Source: Chaetorhynchus papuensis
Lineage: Eukaryota > Chordata > Aves > Passeriformes > Rhipiduridae
Direction of reading: 5' to 3'
Length of the DNA stretch: 64,000 bases
Assembly (NCBI GenBank): GCA_013396525.1
Contig: VWYX01000200.1
Span: forward strand, 431,475-495,474
The notes below the pieces were generated by a model. That model was not told the origin of the DNA and did no database searches. It saw nothing but the letters and a program-made list of their open reading frames with translations. Below, in pieces: positions 60,381 through 64,000 of the stretch. Positions within the stretch are counted from its first letter, which is position 1; the number at the start of each line of letters is the position of its first letter. Both the position numbers and the translations under genes were made by a program.

Positions 60381-61100
60381 AATTGTTTAACTGTCTAGTT
60401 ACACTTTCTTGGAGACTTCCAGCCCATCCCATTGCTTTTTCTATAAAATAGATGTTCACGTAGATTTTAAATACTGTACTTGACTCAGAATATCTTTGTC
60501 TTTCGTGCCCCCTCAGAGGGTTTATTGAAAGTGTAATACCACTCCGTTCACCTCTGGAGAGCTGCTTGTCCTCTGACTACTTTGATGTCTTTCTGAGAAT
60601 CCCAGGTAGGTGTGCACATTGTGCAAAGTCCTGCAAAGTGTTTCAGTAACAGTTCTGAGTATCCAACAGAATACTCAGTCACTTACATGCTCAAAAGGGA
60701 AGTATAAGACCTGCTTGGCCAGAACAAGGACCAGTCTGTCTTGGTGTTTGGCCTCCAAGCTATGCTTGGCACCCAAATACCTAAAGTTAAGAGAATTCAG
60801 TTTAAGTAGAAAAGGGTCAATCCTGGAAGTGTGCGTAAATATTGGGAAAATTAATATATAAGAAGTGGACTAAATTCTGCAGAAGTTTTTGCTACTTTGA
60901 GCTCAGTAGTTGCTTTTCCAGCAGCTACTTTGCTATAATACTGTGTTGTCAGGACGGGATTTCCTAAAAAACAAACAAACAAAAAAAATTGCATATTTTG
61001 AAAGGTCTAGAGAATTCCTGAAAACCGAGGTTCTGTACTACCACTTAAAGTACCGATTGCCCAAAAGAAGATGCCCTATGGGGCCCAGAGCCTGAAGCAC
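60381..61100. other. short intergenic gap between TMEM128 and OTOP1
   Basis: AT-rich sequence with no recognisable feature before base composition rises into the OTOP1 CpG island. Confidence 0.5.
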
Positions 61101-61950
61101 GTGGGTGATCCCTCTGCCACACCATGCGAAGGAGCTCCAGCAGCAGCTTGTGGCTCCTGGGCTGCAGGGCAGACTCCAGCCGCGCCGCTCCCAGATATTG
61201 GCTGTTCCTCGGCTTTCCAGCCAGCGGGCCGGGGGTTTGTTCAACACACGCTGTCTTTCCCATCTCCCTGTCAGGGAACGGGTTACACCGCCCAGGTCTC
61301 TCAACACGGACATAACCCCATCTCCCTCACCAGAGCCAGCCGGACAGGGCTCACCTGCCCCTAACCTTCGTCCGAATGACTTCTCCTTACCCTGGTCTGC
61401 ACCCCAGCTGTTGTCAGTCTCAGGCAAGACTGTCCCGCAAAAACCTCAGCAGCCTTTCCCTTAGCGAGGAGCGCGGGGCTGCCCCGGCAGCCGGGAACCC
61501 CCGCCCGCGGGCAAGGCACGGCCAGGGCCGGCGGCCCCGCTCCGCCCCCGCCGCGATGGGGGACGGGCCAGCGGCGGCCTCGGGGCTCCCCGGGGGAAGC
61601 GGGACCGCCTGCCTGCAGCACCTGGCCGGCGGCGCGGGAGATGGAGCAAGCCGCCGGGTGCCCCGCGGTGGGCGGCAGCTACCCGCAGAAAAACGCCGAG
61701 ATCCTCAGCAGCCAGTACGGCATCAACCTCTTCCTGGCCGGGCTGCTGCTCACCTTCGCCTGGGCTGTGCATGCCGTGGGCATCAGCAAGAGCCACCTGC
61801 TCTCCTACCTCATCACGCTGATGCTCATCCAGCTGCTGTGGATGCTGTGGTACCTCTGCAGGAGCTGCACGCAGAGAAGGCTGATCCGGGACAAGGACAC
61901 ACACGCCGGAGCCCGCTGGCTGAAGTGTGAGTACGGGCCGATGGCACAAA
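61100..61950 (+). promoter_or_regulatory. OTOP1 CpG-rich promoter and first exon region
   Basis: GC-rich, CpG-dense block around the OTOP1 first coding exon, most dense at 61,480-61,700. An in-frame stop lies at 61362-61364 and no in-frame ATG occurs between it and 61641, so the protein starts at 61641 unless a spliced leader adds more. Confidence 0.6.
61641..61926 (+). CDS. OTOP1: OTOP1 (otopetrin 1 proton channel), first coding exon; gene continues past the window
   Basis: 286 nt encoding 95 residues plus one base, ending in a consensus donor (AAGT/GTGAGT). After a short tail it reads QKNAEILSSQYGINLFLAGL, then AVHAVGISKSHLL and LQ-like helix 2 (IQLLWMLWYL). It ends KDTHAGARWLK, clearly the start of otopetrin 1. 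Helices lie at about 28-48 and 53-72, two of the twelve of the family. OTOP1 is a plasma-membrane proton channel needed for ear otoconia and for sour taste in mammals. The N-terminal tail before the first helix is only about 27 residues, shorter than in human OTOP1 as I recall it. I did not find the second exon before 64,000. Confidence 0.93.
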
Positions 61951-64000
61951 GGGTGGTACCGCGCAAGAGACATCTGTGCCATCACCTGTGTCTGCTACGT
62001 CTTTGTTACCCTCTCCATCCCTACCGGGAGGCATCCTGGTATTCACGAACTGAATGCACATGCAGTGCACTCTAAAGTAAATATATGCATAAGCTGAACA
62101 TACTAGGAGATTGCACGGGGAAGCTGTTTGTTAAACATCCTCACTTTCCTACCTACCATTTATAGTGCTGAAAGCTCCGGTGCCTTTTTTCCTTACCAGG
62201 CTGGTTTGGTAAAACTTGAAAAATTAAATAGAGCTAGTGGAAGAGGCAATTTTGTTGGTGTCTTGCAGCTCCTCTTTTGGAGGAATTATCACCTTTTCCA
62301 GATGGTATAATGCAACTTACTTTATGGTAGTACCAGTCAGAAAGGTCCTCAAGTGCTCTCTATACCAATGTATATCAGAGATTCCTGTTTGTATGTGTAC
62401 AGTGATGCTTTAGAAATATCTAGAGTTAGACAGAAGAGGACAAAATCCCTGACCAGATCAGTTTGTAGATTAGTACATAAAGCAGTTAAACAAGGAATCT
62501 AAAACGACCATTCACTTGCAGAAAAAGTATACAAGTTTGCCAGGGTACTGCTGGGATGTGCTGGCCATTATCTGCAGAGTCAGGTGCATACCAGAGTGAG
62601 GATATAAAGGTACATTGGGAGAAGGTGTTTGGGGAGCACATCACAGAGTGGTAGTGACAGGGATGCTGTGTTTCTGGGTACCAAGAAAAAGAAACAGCCT
62701 ACATCAGTGCTTGTGGAATAATAGGCAACCCCAGTTTCACCAGCCTCTTCCTCTTCCAGTCTCAGCACTGTAAATGATAGATCAGAAAGTAAATATTTAA
62801 GTGGAATGTTATAAGACGACTTTTCCATAAAATGTTAACTACCTAACAAGTTTCATTCCTAACAATGAGACAACAGTTAATTTTCACAACGGCTAATGAA
62901 ATATCTAAATGAAAAATCCAAGAACACCTGACACCTGATTATTTTGAAAAGTAAGGTTGTGCTGTGGAAATGTAGTTTGTTCTCAATTTCAGTGCTTGTG
63001 TATTGTTTGTTTTCTTTGCAACTGTTAACATTTGTGTATGAATTGCTGACAGAAAACCTGGGGTTTTTTTAATGTCTAATGTACAGCCATGGTCTGTAGT
63101 CTCTTTCCTGAAATGAATGGAGATCACATACCAAGTGTTGAATTGTTCCTCTTGATTATTTACTATTTTCCAAGGCAATATTAATCTCTCAAGCATTTTT
63201 CATTTATTAGCTTATGTGGCTTACAACCTCCTTAAATTCATGCAAGGCTTAATTTGATCCTACCTTGGACCAAGCTATGCTTTTGTTACTGAGAGGGTAG
63301 CTTTCCCCTCCTAAATATGGAATAAATACTGCCTAGCATGGGTAAGTATAGCAGGATCCCCTGCCCTCTTTCTTTTGGTGCCGCATTCACATTTCATTTG
63401 TCCTACAGAATATAAGGAGTCACAGAAACTTAGAAATAAGATCCTGGGCTGAACTACTAGGTTACCTTATCCATTTCTTTTACCAGCACAGGATGGGTCT
63501 TTGTACTGGCTTCTCAAGTGGTGCGGCTTCCATGGCTTCTCTTGGATGTCTAGGCTGCAATTCAACAAATTTGCCCTTAGGGAATGACCTACACTTTCCT
63601 ATTCTTGGGAGCTTCTTGTAGTTACAACAAGTCTGTACAACTCCTTTATCCCCTATTGGTAAAAGAAAACTTATTTGAGCTAAGGAAAAACTCAGGTGGC
63701 AATTCCTCTGCCAAGATCCTCCTTGCCCTCCTCTTTATCAGTGCTTTTGTCATAGAAATCTTTTATCTCAAAGATTAAAAGTCCAAAAAGAAAGGGGAGG
63801 ATGGAGTAGGACAGACATATTTTTTTGAGTTTTTCCACAGAAAGCTTTCTGCAATTTTTTACTAGCTCTATCAGCTACTTTTGAAGAACATCATCTTGCT
63901 GTAATTGTGAGAGCAAATGTCCTTGAATTAAACAGTATAAAATGAGTATATTTTTGTGAATTCTTTCAAACTGTGCATATCATTTTAGTAAAAGTGGTGG
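61927..64000 (+). other. OTOP1 first intron (incomplete)
   Basis: AT-rich sequence with no further otopetrin coding segment recognised. Short frames on both strands look random. Confidence 0.6.

Noticed and set aside
1..64000. CRISPR arrays, operons, prokaryotic terminators or phage genes
   Set aside because: The window is vertebrate nuclear DNA with spliced genes and bird retroelements. The tandem repeats lack the repeat-spacer pattern.

Overview
The window is vertebrate nuclear DNA, most likely from a songbird (Passeriformes). It is intron-rich, with long AT-rich non-coding stretches broken by CpG islands at promoters. It carries bird CR1 LINE fragments, a long LTR of a type I associate with songbird genomes, and a tRNA-Ile-derived SINE with a CR1-like tail. 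Four protein-coding genes can be read exon by exon. They keep the human 4p16 neighbour order, ZBTB49 - LYAR - TMEM128 - OTOP1. The species call is inference; the gene calls rest on translated exons.

Layout. 1-15.6 kb: no gene recognised; it holds a solo LTR nested inside a reverse-oriented CR1, and a CpG-rich patch near 8.3 kb. 15.6-34.3 kb: ZBTB49 on the minus strand (BTB plus seven C2H2 fingers, seven coding exons, 766 codons). 33.9-35.1 kb: a strong CpG island shared head-to-head by ZBTB49 and LYAR, packed with tandem repeats. 35.2-43.8 kb: LYAR on the plus strand (eight coding exons, 360 codons), with an old CR1-like element in its second coding intron. 43.8-52.4 kb: intergenic, with possible remains of a decayed coding sequence on the minus strand (45.8-48.0 kb) and a tRNA-Ile-derived SINE just upstream of TMEM128. 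52.6-60.4 kb: TMEM128 on the plus strand (four coding exons, 173 codons, apparently a spliced 3' UTR). 61.1-64 kb: CpG island and first coding exon of OTOP1 on the plus strand; the gene runs off the window.

The four genes are a conserved neighbourhood, not a pathway. ZBTB49 is a BTB-zinc-finger transcription regulator, LYAR a nucleolar protein of ribosome production, TMEM128 a small four-helix membrane protein of poorly known role, and OTOP1 a proton channel. I found no convincing sign of a new biological system. The most unusual items are the stacked repeats of the shared promoter, a ~36-bp minisatellite in the LYAR leader intron, the nested LTR/CR1, the SINE next to the TMEM128 promoter, and the possible pseudogene.
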